A stretch of DNA of 64,000 nucleotides, taken from assembly GCA_949318235.1 (NCBI GenBank), contig OX439135.1:27660587-27724586 (forward strand), given 5' to 3'. The position numbers were made by a program, and so were the translations under genes. Below the pieces are notes generated by a model. The model was not told where the DNA came from. It worked only from the letters and a program-made list of their open reading frames with translations, and searched no databases. Below, in pieces: positions 1-12,117 of the stretch (positions are counted from its first letter, which is position 1; every line of letters starts with the position of its first letter). The DNA comes from Ecdyonurus torrentis (Eukaryota > Arthropoda > Insecta > Ephemeroptera > Heptageniidae).

Positions 1-59
1 ATAATGCTACAGACTTACGGTTTGAACTGAAATGTATCACTTTAAAAAGTCTTATATAA

Positions 60-3000
60 GGTTTATTAAACTTAAGTCGCAAAAAAAAAAACTTTCTAAG
101 TTTTTGAGAATTTTCCTATTTTCTTACCGAAGTCTATAGCATTGTAGCCCATATGAAGAAAAAAAAAAGTTTGTAACTCGAGTTCTAATTGAGATGTAAA
201 ATTGTGGTTTTGAAATAAAATTATGCAAAACGCTCTATAGTACTAAATTCACCTCTAGAAAAAAAAATTGAGAAAAAAAAAAGTTTCGAAAAAAATTGTG
301 TTTTTCAGATTCTGAAAACGATTTTTGATGATATCTCAGAAACTAATGATGCTACAGACTTATGGTTTGAACTGAAATGTATCACTTTGAAATGTCTTAT
401 GAAAAGGTTATATAACTTTAGTCGCAAAAACTAAAACTTTCTCAGTTTTTGAGAATTTTCGAATTTTCTTACCGAAGTCTATAGCATTGTAGCCCATATG
501 AAGAAATAAAAAGTTTGTAACTCGAGTTCTAATTGAGATGGTAAGTTGTGGTTTTGAAATAAAGTGATGCAAAACGCTCTATAGTACTAAATTCACCTCT
601 AGAAACAAAATTGAGAAAAAAAAAATTTCGAAAAAAATTGTGTTTTTAGATTCTGAAAACGATTTTTGATGATATCTCAAAAACTAATAATGCTACAGAC
701 TTACGGTTTGAACTGAAATGTATCATTCTGAAATGTCTAACGAAAAGTTTATTACACTTTAGTCGCAAAAAATAAAACTTTCTCAGTTTTTGAGAATTTT
801 CGTATATTCTTACCGAAGTCTATAGCATTGTAGCCCATATGAAGAAAAAAAAATTTTGTAACTCGAGTTCCAATTGAGATAGAAAGTTGCGGTTTTGAAA
901 TAATGTGATGCAAAACGCTCTATAGTTTTAAATTCACCTCTAGAAACAAATTTGAGAAAAATAATTTTTTCAAAAAAATTGTGTTTTTCAGTTTCTGAAA
1001 ACGATTTTTGATGATATCTCAGAAACTAATAATGCTACAGACTTATGGTTTGAACTGAAAAGTATCACTTTGAAATGTCTTATGAAAAGTTTATAACACT
1101 TTAGTCGCAAAAACTAAAACTTTCTCAGTTTTTGAGAATTTTCGAATTTTCTTACCAAAGTCTAAAGCATTGTAGCCCATATGAAGAAAAAAAAAGTTTG
1201 TAACTTGAGTTCTAATTGAGATATAAAGTTGTGGTTTTGAAATAAAGTGATGCAAAACGCTCTATAGTACTAAATTCACCTCTAGAAACAAAATTGAGAA
1301 AAAAAAATTTTCGAAAAAAATTGTGTTTTTCAGATTCTGAAAACGATTTTTGATGATATCTCAGAAACTAATAATGCTACAGACTTACGGTTTGAACTGA
1401 AATGTATCACTTTGAAATGTCTTATGAAAAGTTTATAACACTTAAGTTGCAAAAATTAAAACTTTCTCAGTTTTTGAGAACTTTTGAATTTTCTTACCGA
1501 AGTCTATAGCATTTTAGCCTATATGAAGAAAAAAAAAGTTTGTAACTTGAGTTCTAATTGAGATGTAAAGTTGTGGTTTTGAAATATAGTGATGCAAAAC
1601 GCTCTATAGTACTAAATTTACCTCTAGAAACAAAATTGAGAAAAAAAATTTTTCGAAAAAAATTGTGTTTTTCAGATTCTGAAAACGATTTTTGATGATA
1701 TCTCAGAAACTAATAATGCTACAGACTTACGGTTTGAACTGAAATGTAACACTTTGAAATGTCTTATATAAGGTTTATTACACTTTAGTCGCAAAAAAAA
1801 AAACTTTCTAAGTTTTTGAGAATTTTCGTATTTTCTTACCGAAGTCTATAGCATTGTAGCCCATATGAAGAAAAAAAAAAGTTTGTAACTCGAGTTCTAA
1901 TTGAGATGTAAAATTGTGGTTTTGAAATAAAATTATGCAAAACGCTCTATAGTACTAAATTCACCTCTAGAAAAAAAAATTGAGAAAAAAAAAGTTTCGA
2001 AAAAATTGTGTTTTTCAGATTCTGAAAACGATTTTTGATGATATCTCAGAAACTAATAATGCTACAGACTTACGGTTTGAACTGAAATGTATCACTTTGA
2101 AATGTCTTATGAAAAGGTTATATAACTTTAGTCGCAAAAACTAAAACTTTCTCAGTTTTTGAGAATTTTCGAATTTTCTTACCGAAGTCTATAGCATTGT
2201 AGCCCATATGAAGAAATAAAAAGTTTGTAACTCGAGTTCTAATTGAGATGGTAAGTTGTGGTTTTGAAATAAAGTGATGCAAAACGCTCTATAGTACTAA
2301 ATTCACCTCTAGAAACAAAATTGAGAAAAAAAAAAATTTTCGAAAAAAATTGTGTTTTTAGATTCTGAAAACGATTTTTGATGATATCTCAAAAACTAAT
2401 AATGCTACAGACTTACGGTTTGAACTGAAATGTATCATTCTGAAATGTCTAACGAAAAGTTTATTACACTTTAGTCGCAAAAAATAAAACTTTCTCAGTT
2501 TTTGAGAAGTTTCGTATATTCTTGTCGAAGTCTATAGCATTGTAGCCCATATGAAGAAAAAAAAATTTTGTAACTCGAGTTCCAATTGAGATAGAAAGTT
2601 GCGGTTTTGAAATAATGTGATGCAAAACGCTCTATAGTTTTAAATTCACCTCTAGAAACAAATTTGAGAAAAATAATTTTTTCAAAAAAATTGTGTTTTT
2701 CAGTTTCTGAAAACGATTTTTGATGATATCTCAGAAACTAATAATGCTACAGACTTATGGTTTGAACTGAAAAGTATCACTTTGAAATGTCTTATGAAAA
2801 GTTTATAACACTTTAGTCGCAAAAACTAAAACTTTCTCAGTTTTTGAGAATTTTCGAATTTTCTTACCAAAGTCTAAAGCATTGTAGCCCATATGAAGAA
2901 AAAAAAAGTTTGTAACTTGAGTTCTAATTGAGATATAAAGTTGTGGTTTTGAAATAAAGTGATGCAAAACGCTCTATAGTACTAAATTCACCTCTAGAAA

Positions 3001-5194
3001 CAAAATTGAGAAAAAAAAATTTTCGAAAAAAATTGTGTTTTTCAGATTCTGAAAACGATTTTTGATGATATCTCAGAAACTAATAATGCTACAGACTTAC
3101 GGTTTGAACTGAAATGTATCACTTTGAAATGTCTTATGAAAAGTTTATAACACTTAAGTTGCAAAAATTAAAACTTTCTCAGTTTTAGAGAACTTTTGAA
3201 TTTTCTTACCGAAGTCTATAGCATTTTAGCCTATATGAAGAAAAAAAAAGTTTGTAACTTAAGTTCTAATTGAGATGTAAAGTTGTGGTTTTGAAATATA
3301 GTGATGCAAAACGCTCTATAGTACTAAATTTACCTCTAGAAACAAAATTGAGAAAAAAAATTTTTCGAAAAAAATTGTGTTTTTCAGATTCTGAAAACGA
3401 TTTTTGATGATATCTCAGAAACTAATAATGCTACAGACTTACGGTTTGAACTGAAATGTAACACTTTGAAATGTCTTATATAAGGTTTATTACACTTTAG
3501 TCGCAAAAAAAAAAACTTTCTAAGTTTTTGAGAATTTTCGTATTTTCTTACCGAAGTCTATAGCATTGTAGCCCATATGAAGAAAAAAAAAAGTTTGTAA
3601 CTCGAGTTCTAATTGAGATGTAAAATTGTGGTTTTGAAATAAAATTATGCAAAACGCTCTATAGTACTAAATTCACCTCTAGAAAAAAAAATTGAGAAAA
3701 AAAAAGTTTCGAAAAAATTGTGTTTTTCAGATTCTGAAAACGATTTTTGATGATATCTCAGAAACTAATAATGCTACAGACTTACGGTTTGAACTGAAAT
3801 GTATCACTTTGAAATGTCTTATGAAAAGGTTATATAACTTTAGTCGCAAAAACTAAAACTTTCTCAGTTTTTGAGAATTTTCGAATTTTCTTACCGAAGT
3901 CTATAGCATTGTAGCCCATATGAAGAAATAAAAAGTTTGTAACTCGAGTTCTAATTGAGATGGTAAGTTGTGGTTTTGAAATAAAGTGATGCAAAACGCT
4001 CTATAGTACTAAATTCACCTCTAGAAACAAAATTGAGAAAAAAAAAATTTTCGAAAAAAATTGTGTTTTTAGATTCTGAAAACGATTTTTGATGATATCT
4101 CAAAAACTAATAATGCTACAGACTTACGGTTTGAACTGAAATGTATCATTCTGAAATGTCTAACGAAAAGTTTATTACACTTTAGTCGCAAAAAATAAAA
4201 CTTTCTCAGTTTTTGAGAAGTTTCGTATATTCTTGTCGAAGTCTATAGCATTGTAGCCCATATGAAGAAAAAAAAATTTTGTAACTCGAGTTCCAATTGA
4301 GATAGAAAGTTGCGGTTTTGAAATAATGTGATGCAAAACGCTCTATAGTTTTAAATTCACCTCTAGAAACAAATTTGAGAAAAATAATTTTTTCAAAAAA
4401 ATTGTGTTTTTCAGTTTCTGAAAACGATTTTTGATGATATCTCAGAAACTAATAATGCTACAGACTTATGGTTTGAACTGAAAAGTATCACTTTGAAATG
4501 TCTTATGAAAAGTTTATAACACTTTAGTCGCAAAAACTAAAACTTTCTCAGTTTTTGAGAATTTTCGAATTTTCTTACCAAAGTCTAAAGCATTGTAGCC
4601 CATATGAAGAAAAAAAAAGTTTGTAACTTGAGTTCTAATTGAGATATAAAGTTGTGGTTTTGAAATAAAGTGATGCAAAACGCTCTATAGTACTAAATTC
4701 ACCTCTAGAAACAAAATTGAGAAAAAAAAATTTTCGAAAAAAATTGTGTTTTTCAGATTCTGAAAACGATTTTTGATGATATCTCAGAAACTAATAATGC
4801 TACAGACTTACGGTTTGAACTGAAATGTATCACTTTGAAATGTCTTATGAAAAGTTTATAACACTTAAGTTGCAAAAATTAAAACTTTCTCAGTTTTAGA
4901 GAACTTTTGAATTTTCTTACCGAAGTCTATAGCATTTTAGCCTATATGAAGAAAAAAAAAGTTTGTAACTTAAGTTCTAATTGAGATGTAAAGTTGTGGT
5001 TTTGAAATATAGTGATGCAAAACGCTCTATAGTACTAAATTTACCTCTAGAAACAAAATTGAGAAAAAAAATTTTTCGAAAAAAATTGTGTTTTTCAGAT
5101 TCTGAAAACGATTTTTGATGATATCTCAGAAACTAATAATGCTACAGACTTACGGTTTGAACTGAAATGTAACACTTTGAAATGTCTTATATAA
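60..5194 (+). repeat. Three consecutive copies of the 1.71-kb HOR of satellite A
   Basis: The type-1 landmark GGTTTATTA starts at 60, 1772, 3484 and 5195, giving three periods of 1712, 1712 and 1711 bp. Copies 2 and 3 share private changes (for example TTCTTGTCGAAG in the type-3 monomer and CAGTTTTAGAGAAC in type 5) that copy 1 lacks. They are therefore the most recently duplicated pair. Confidence 0.9.
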
Positions 5195-8187
5195 GGTTTA
5201 TTACACTTTAGTCGCAAAAAAAAAAACTTTCTAAGTTTTTGAGAATTTTCGTATTTTCTTACCGAAGTCTATAGCATTGTAGCCCATATGAAGAAAAAAA
5301 AAAGTTTGTAACTCGAGTTCTAATTGAGATGTAAAATTGTGGTTTTGAAATAAAATTATGCAAAACGCTCTATAGTACTAAATTCATCTCTAGAAACAAA
5401 ATTGAGAAAAAAAAAATTTTCGAAAAAAATTGTGTTTTTAGATTCTGAAAACGATTTTTGATGATATCTCAAAAACTAATAATGCTACAGACTTACGGTT
5501 TGAACTGAAATGTATCATTCTGAAATGTCTAACGAAAAGTTTATTACACTTTAGTCGCAAAAAATAAAACTTTCTCAGTTTTTGAGAATTTTCGTATATT
5601 CTTGTCGAAGTCTATAGCATTGTAGCCCATATGAAGAAAAAAATATTTTGTAACTCGAGTTCCAATTGAGATAGAAAGTTGCGGTTTTGAAATAATGTGA
5701 TGCAAAACGCTCTATAGTTTTAAATTCACCTCTAGAAACAAATTTGAGAAAAATAATTTTTTCAAAAAAATTGTGTTTTTCAGTTTCTGAAAACGATTTT
5801 TGATAATATCTCAGAAACTAATAATGCTACAGACTTATGGTTTGAACTGAAAAGTATCACTTTGAAATGTCTTATGAAAAGTTTATAACACTTTAGTCGC
5901 AAAAACTAAAACTTTCTCAGTTTTTGAGAATTTTCGAATTTTCTTACCAAAGTCTAAAGCATTGTAGCCCATATGAAGAAAAAAAAAAGTTTGTAACTCG
6001 AGTTCTAATTGAGATGTAAAATTGTGGTTTTGAAATAAAATTATGCAAAACGCTCTATAGTACTAAATTCACCTCTAGAAAAAAAAATTGAGAAAAAAAA
6101 AGTTTCGAAAAAAATTGTGTTTTTCAGATTCTGAAAACGATTTTTGATGATATCTCAGAAACTAATAATGCTACAGACTTACGGTTTGAACTGAAATGTA
6201 TCACTTTGAAATGTCTTATGAAAAGGTTATATAACTTTAGTCGCAAAAACTAAAACTTTCTCAGTTTTTGCGAATTTTCGAATTTTCTTACCGAAGTCTA
6301 AAGCATTGTAGCCCATATGAAGAAATAAAAAGTTTGTAACTCGAGTTCTAATTGAAATGGTAAGTTGTGGTTTTGAAATAAAGTGATGCAAAACGCTCTA
6401 TAGTACTAAATTCACCTCTAGAAACAAAATTGAGAAAAAAAAATTTTTCGAAAAAAATTGTGTTTTTAGATTCTGAAAACGATTTTTGATGATATCTCAA
6501 AAACTAATAATGCTACAGACTTACGGTTTGAACTGAAATGTATCATTCTGAAATGTCTAACGAAAAGTTTATTACACTTTAGTCGCAAAAAATAAAACTT
6601 TCTCAGTTTTTGAGAATTTTCGTATATTCTTACCGAAGTCTATAGCATTGTAGCCCATATGAAGAAAAAAAAATTTTGTAACTCGAGTTCCAATTGAGAT
6701 AGAAAGTTGCGGTTTTGAAATAATGTGATGCAAAACGCTCTATAGTTTTAAATTCACCTCTAGAAACAAATTTGAGAAAAATAATTTTTTCAAAAAAATT
6801 GTGTTTTTCAGTTTCTGAAAACGATTTTTGATGATATCTCAGAAACTAATAATGCTACAGACTTATGGTTTGAACTGAAAAGTATCACTTTGAAATGTCT
6901 TATGAAAAGTTTATAACACTTTAGTCGCAAAAACTAAAACTTTCTCAGTTTTTGAGAATTTTCGAATTTTCTTACCAAAGTCTAAAGCATTGTAGCCCAT
7001 ATGAAGAAAAAAAAAGTTTGTAACTTGAGTTCTAATTGAGATATAAAGTTGTGGTTTTGAAATAAAGTGATGCAAAACGCTCTATAGTACTAAATTCACC
7101 TCTAGAAACAAAATTGAGAAAAAAAAATTTTCGAAAAAAATTGTGTTTTTCAGATTCTGAAAACGATTTTTGATGATATCTCAGAAACTAATAATGCTAC
7201 AGACTTACGGTTTGAACTGAAATGTATCACTTTGAAATGTCTTATGAAAAGTTTATAACACTTAAGTTGCAAAAATTAAAACTTTCTCAGTTTTTGAGAA
7301 CTTTTGAATTTTCTTACCGAAGTCTATAGCATTGTAGCCTATATGAAGAAAAAAAAAGTTTGTAACTTGAGTTCTAATTGAGATGTAAAGTTGTGGTTTT
7401 GAAATATAGTGATGCAAAACGCTCTATAGTACTAAATTTACCTCTAGAAACAAAATTGAGAAAAAAAAATTTTCGAAAAAAATTGTGTTTTTCAGATTCT
7501 GAAAACGATTTTTGATGATATCTCAGAAACTAATAATGCTACAGACTTACGGTTTGAACTGAAATGTAACACTTTGAAATGTCTTATAAAAAGTTTATAA
7601 CACTTTAGTCGCAAAAACTAAATCTTTCTTAGTATTTGAGAATTTTCGAATTTTCTTACCGAAGTCTATAGCATTTTAGCCCATATGAAGAAAAAAAAAG
7701 TTTGTAACTCGAGTTCTAATTGAGATAGAAAGTTGTGATTTTGAAATAAAGTGATGCAAAACGCTCTATAGTACTAATTTCACCTCTAGAAACAAAATTG
7801 AGAAAAAAAAATTTCGAAAAAAATTGTGTTTTTTAGATTCTGAAAACGATTTTTGATGATATCTCAGAAACTAATAATGCTACAGACTTACGGTTTGAAC
7901 TGAAATGTATCACTTTGAAATGTCTTATGAAAAGTTTATAACACTTTAGTCGCAAAAACTAAAACTTTCTTAGTATTTGAAATTTTCGAATTTTCTTACC
8001 GAAGTCTATAGCATTGTAGCCCATATGAAGAAAAAAAAAGTTTGTAACTCGAGTTCTAATTGAGATGTAAAGTTGAGGTTTTAAAATAAAGTGATGCAAA
8101 ACGCTCTATAGTACTAAATTCACCTCTAGAATTAAAATTAAGAAAAAAATTTTTTCGAAAAAAATTGTGTTTTTCAGATTCTGAAAA
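5195..8187 (+). repeat. Rearranged end of the forward A array
   Basis: The fourth HOR copy is rearranged. At about 5,385 a type-1 monomer passes directly into type-3 sequence (one monomer lost). At about 5,975 a type-4 monomer passes back to type 1 (one monomer lost). A nearly complete set of five follows to about 7,560. The last two monomers (7,561-8,187) carry TCTTAGTATTTGA and do not belong to the 5-monomer series. They resemble monomers of the array at 52-59 kb. The breaks fall at homologous positions, as expected for unequal crossing-over or gene conversion. Confidence 0.8.
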
Positions 8188-8680
8188 ATCGCTTCAATGC
8201 AAACTTTCGCAGTTATATAGAATCTCAGTACTTTCTCATCGTACTTTTCAGACTGTAGATACGAATTTTTATAATATCTCCGAAACTAATAAAGCTACAG
8301 GCTTGCGGTTTGAATTAAAATGTAGGACTAACAGACTTGCAAAGAAAAGGTTGTTACATCTTAATGGCTCCAATGCAAACTTTTGCAGTTATAGAGAATA
8401 TCAGTGCTTTCTCATCGTACTTTTCAGACTGTATATACGATTTTTGATTATATCTCCGAAACTAAAAAAGCTACAGACTTGCAAATTGAACTAAAATGTA
8501 GGACTAACAGACTTGCAAAGATAAGGTTATTACACCTTAATCGCTTCAATGCAAACGTTCGCAGTTATAGAGAATCTTAGTGCTTTCTCAACGTAGTTTT
8601 CAGACTAAGAATACAATTTTTGATGATATCTTTGAAACTAATTAAGCTACAGGCATGCGGTTTGAACTAAAAATATGAAG
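8188..8680 (+). repeat. Divergent 176-bp satellite units related to A (three units)
   Basis: The motif CAATGCAAAC recurs at 8195, 8371 and 8547, exactly 176 bp apart; the third unit is truncated. Each unit keeps recognisable ends of the A monomer (GCTACAGRCTTGC...GGTTTGAA, TTACAYCTTAATCGC, ACGATTTTTGATKATATCTC, GAAACTAA). It lacks the ~166-bp middle of A that carries GTAGCCCATATGAAG, CTCGAG and TCTAGA. The A array passes into these units in register at TTCAGATTCTGAAAA. Inference: an older relative or ancestor of the A monomer stranded at the array edge. A 109-codon open frame crosses it but has no support as a gene. Confidence 0.85.
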
Positions 8681-8721
8681 ATAGTTTTGGCAAGTGTGCT
8701 GCGCCACTTGTGACCTTTTTA
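8681..8721. other. Short non-satellite spacer with a dyad
   Basis: About 40 bp between the 176-bp units and satellite B match neither repeat. They contain an inverted repeat CAAGTG-(8 nt)-CACTTG at 8691-8710, which is the most GC-rich spot for several kilobases. The same spacer recurs at 59633-59673, so it belongs to the duplicated 51-kb unit. It may be the scar of an excised element or the original A/B boundary. Confidence 0.6.
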
Positions 8722-9099
8722 GATGAGTTTAGTTGTATATAAAGTAGATAAGTGACGTTATCACTAACTATCAACTAGTATTTAGTAGCGTATGAAGCAG
8801 ATATGTGACGTCATCACTGACTATCATCTTGACTTTAATAGTGTATGAAGTAGAAATGCAACGTCATCACTAAATATCAATTTGACTTTAGAAGTGTATG
8901 AAGTAGATAAGTGACGTCATCACTGACTATCATCTTGACTTTAGTAGTGTATGAAGTAGATATGTGAGGTCATCTCTGACTATCAACTTGACTTTAGTAG
9001 TGTATGAAGTAGATAAGTGACGTCACCACTGACTATCAACTTGACTTTAGTTATGTATGTGGTAGATAAGTGACACCATCAATGACTACCAACTTGATT
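8722..9099 (+). repeat. Satellite B block B1 (53-bp units)
   Basis: About seven tandem 53-bp units. The consensus starts GTGACGTCATCACTGAC, continues TATCAACTTGACTTTAG, and ends TGTATGAAGTAGATAA. The octamer TGACGTCA, the palindromic CRE/ATF-type site, is present in most units, with variants TGACGTTA and TGAGGTCA. The block ends with the boundary unit GTGACACCATCAATGACTAC that precedes most inverted A blocks. Confidence 0.9.
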
Positions 9100-10038
9100 C
9101 ATCACTTTATTTCAAAACCGCAACTTTCCATCTTAATTAGAACTCGAGTAACAAACTTTTTTTTTTCTTCATATGGGCTACAATGCTATAGACTTCTGTA
9201 AGAAAACACTAAAATTTTCAAACACTAAGAAAGTTTTATTTTTTGCGACTAAAGTGTAAGAAACTTTTCATCAGAAAATTCAAAGTGATAAATTTCAGTT
9301 CAAACCGCAAGTCTGTAGCATTTTTAGTTTCTGAGATATCATCAAAAATCGTTTTCAGAATCTGAAAAACACAATTTTTTTGGAAAAATTATTTTTCTCA
9401 ATTTTGTTTCTAGAGGTGAATTTAGTACTATAGAGCGTTTTGCATCACTTTATTTCAAAATTGCAACTTTCTATCTCAATTAGAACTCGAGTAACAAACT
9501 TTTTTTTTTCTTTATATGGGCTACATACAATGCTATAGACTTCGGTAAGAAAACACTAAAATTTTCAAAAACTGAGAAAGTTTAATTTTTTTCGACTAAA
9601 GTGTAATAAACTTTTCATAAGACATTTCAAAGTGATACATTTCAGTGTAAACCGTAAATCTGTAGCATTATTAGTTTCTGAAATATCGTCAAAAATCGTT
9701 TTCAGAATCTGAAAAACACAATTTTTTTCAAAAATTTTTTTTCTCAATTTTGTTTCTAGAGGTGAATTTAGTACTAAAGAGCGTTTTGCATCACTTTATT
9801 TTAAAACCGCATTTTTCCATCTCAATTAGAACTCGAGTTACAAACTTTTTTTTTCTTTATATGGGCTACAATGCTATAGAATTCGGTAAGAAAACACTAA
9901 AACTTTCAAAAACTGAAAAAGTTTAATTTTTGACAAATAAAGTGTAATAAACTCTTCATAAGACAATTGAAAGTGATACATTTCAGTTCAAACTGCAAGT
10001 CTGTAGCATTATTAGTTTCTGAGATATCATCAAAAATC
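9100..10038 (-). repeat. Inverted satellite A block A'1
   Basis: About 2.7 monomers of satellite A in reverse orientation, read on this strand as CATCACTTTATTT...GGGCTACAATGC...ATCATCAAAAATC. The block enters A in the middle of the monomer and leaves at ATCAAAAATC|GTGACGCC, the same two phases used by every other inverted block here. A private insertion of ATAC (GGGCTACATACAATGC at about 9,520) is shared with the duplicate at 60,470. A 60-codon reverse frame at 9565-9747 is a chance frame in the repeat. Confidence 0.9.
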
Positions 10039-11189
10039 GTGACGCCATCACTGACTATTATTTTGATTTTAGTAGTTTATGAAGTATATAAGTGACGCCA
10101 TCACTGACTACTAACTTGATTTTAGTGTTGTATGAAGAAGATAAGTGATGTCATCACTGACTATCAACTTAACTTTAGTTGTGTATGAAGTAGATATGTG
10201 ACGTCATCACTGACTATCAATTTGACTTTAGTTTTGTATGAAGTAGATAAGTGACGTCATCACTGACTTTTAACTTGACTATAGTTGTGTATGAAGTATA
10301 TATGTGACGTCATCACTAACTATCAGCTTGACTTTAGTTGTGTATAAATTAGATATGTGACGTTATCACTAACTATCTACTAGTATTTAGTATCGTATGA
10401 AGTAGATATGTGACGTCATCACTGACTATCATTTTGACTTTAGTAGTGTATAAGGTTGATATGTGACGTCATCACTGACTATCAACTTGACTTTAGTTGT
10501 GTATAAATTATATAAGTGACGTCATTACTGACTAACAACTGGTCTTTAGTAGTGTATGAAATAAATAAGTGACGTCATCACTAACTATCTGACTATCATT
10601 TTGACTTTAGAAGTGTATGAAGTAGATAAGTGACGTCATCACTGACTATCAACTTGACTTTAGTTGTGTATAAAGTAGATATGTGAGGTCATCACTGACT
10701 ATTAATTTGAGTTTAGTAGCGTATGAAGCAGATATGTGACGTCATCACTGACTATCAACTTGACTTAAGTAATTTATGAAATCGATAAGTTAAGTCATAA
10801 TTTTTTTTGAACTTGATTTTAGTAGAGTATGAAGTAAATATATGACGTCATTACTGACGATCAACTTGACTTTAGTAGTGTATGAAGTAGAAAAGCAACG
10901 TCATCACTAAATATCAATTTGACTTTAGTAGTGTATGAAGTAGATAAGTGACGTCATCACTGACTATCAATTTTAGTTTAGTTGTATATGAAGTAGATAA
11001 GTGACGTCATCACTGACTATCATCTTGATTTTAGTAGTGTATGAAGTAGATATGTGAGGTCATCTCTGACTATCAACTTGACTTTAGTACCGTATGAAGT
11101 AGATACGTGACGTCACCACTGACTATCAACTTGACTTTAGTTATGTATGTGGTAGATAAGTGACACCATCAATGACCACCAACTTGATT
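10039..11189 (+). repeat. Satellite B block B2
   Basis: About 22 units of 53 bp. It starts with the diverged entry unit GTGACGCCATCACTGAC-TATTATTTTGATTTTAG found after most inverted A blocks, and ends with the GTGACACCATCAATGACCAC exit unit. At about 10,583 a 44-bp deletion fuses two units (ACTAACTATC directly to TGACTATCATTTTG). The copy at 60,991-62,185 keeps these 44 bases. Confidence 0.9.
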
Positions 11190-12117
11190 CATCACTTTAT
11201 TTCAAAACCGCAACTTTCCATCTCAATTAGAACTCGAGTAACAAATTTTTTTTTCTTCAGATGGGCTACAATGCTATAGACTTCGGTAAGAAAACACTAA
11301 AATTTTCAAAAACTAAGAAAGTTTTATTTTTTGCGACTAAAGTGTAATAAACTTTTCATCAGAAATTCCAAAGTGCTAAATTTCAGTTCAAACCGCAAGC
11401 CTGTAGCATTATTATTTTCTGAGATATCATCAAAAATCGTTTTCAAAATCTGAAAAACACAATTTTTTTGGAAAAATTATTTTTCTCAATTTTGTTTCTA
11501 GAGGTGAATTTAGTACTATAGAGCGTTTTGCATCACTTTATTTCAAAACTGCAACTTTCCATCTCAATTAGAACTCGAGTAACAAACTTTTTTTTCCTTA
11601 TATGGGCTACAATGCTATAGACTTCGGTAAGAAAACAATAAAATTTTCAAAAACTGAGAAAGTTTTATTTTTTTTTGAATAAAGTGTAATAAATTTTTCA
11701 TAAGACATTTCAAAGTGATACATTTCAGTTTAAACCGTAAGTCTGTAGCATTATTAGTTTCTGAAATATCATCAAAAATCGTTTTCAGAATCTGAAAAAC
11801 AATTTTTTTCGAAATTTTTTTTTCTCAATTTTGTTTCTAGAGGTGAATTTAGTACTATAGAGCGTTTTGCATCACTTTATTTCAAAACCGCATTTTTCCA
11901 TCTCAATTAGAACTCGAGTTACAAACTTTTTTTTCTTTATATGGGCTACAATGCTATAGACGTCGGTAAGAAAAACTAAAATTTTCAAAAACTGAAAAAG
12001 TTTAATTTTTGACTTCTAAAGTGTAATAAACTCTTCATAAAACAATTCAAAGTTATACATTTCAATTCAAACTGCAAGTCTGTAGCATTATTAGTTTCTG
12101 AGATATCATCAAAAATC
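11190..12117 (-). repeat. Inverted satellite A block A'2
   Basis: About 2.7 inverted A monomers between B2 and B3, with the usual entry (CATCACTTTATTT) and exit (ATCATCAAAAATC). Monomers differ from those in A'1 by scattered substitutions. The third one lacks part of the TTTTTCGACTAAAG segment (GACTTCTAAAG at about 12,010). Confidence 0.9.

Larger units (their letters stand above)
1..8187 (+). repeat. Satellite A array, forward, ~342-bp monomer in a 5-monomer HOR
   Basis: About 24 head-to-tail copies of a ~342-bp AT-rich monomer. Recurrent landmarks in each unit are GCTACAGACTTACGG, GTAGCCCATATGAAG, AACTCGAGTT (XhoI), CACCTCTAGAAAC (XbaI) and TTTTCAGATTCTGAAAA. Five monomer types follow one another in order and repeat every 1,711-1,712 bp. 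Type 1 has ATATAAGG and TTATGCAAAAC, type 2 GAAAAGGTTATATAAC, type 3 CATTCTGAAATG and GTATATTC, type 4 ACCAAAGTCTAAAGC, and type 5 TTAGCCTATATG. HOR identity is much higher than identity between neighbouring monomers, the usual mark of recent HOR amplification. No gene is visible. Confidence 0.95.

Noticed and set aside
1..8187. CENP-B box or telomeric TTAGG arrays
   Set aside because: I looked for the TTCG...CGGG core and for TTAGG/TTAGGG runs and found none in the A or B units.
8165..8494. 109-codon forward open frame across the A/176-bp boundary
   Set aside because: It lies wholly in satellite sequence; the near-identical duplicate at 59.1 kb is broken to 63 codons, and the encoded sequence shows only the repeat in translation with no recognisable domain.
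9565..9747. 60-codon reverse frame, also present at 60517-60699
   Set aside because: Identical only because the segment is duplicated; it is a frame through an inverted A monomer with no start context or family.
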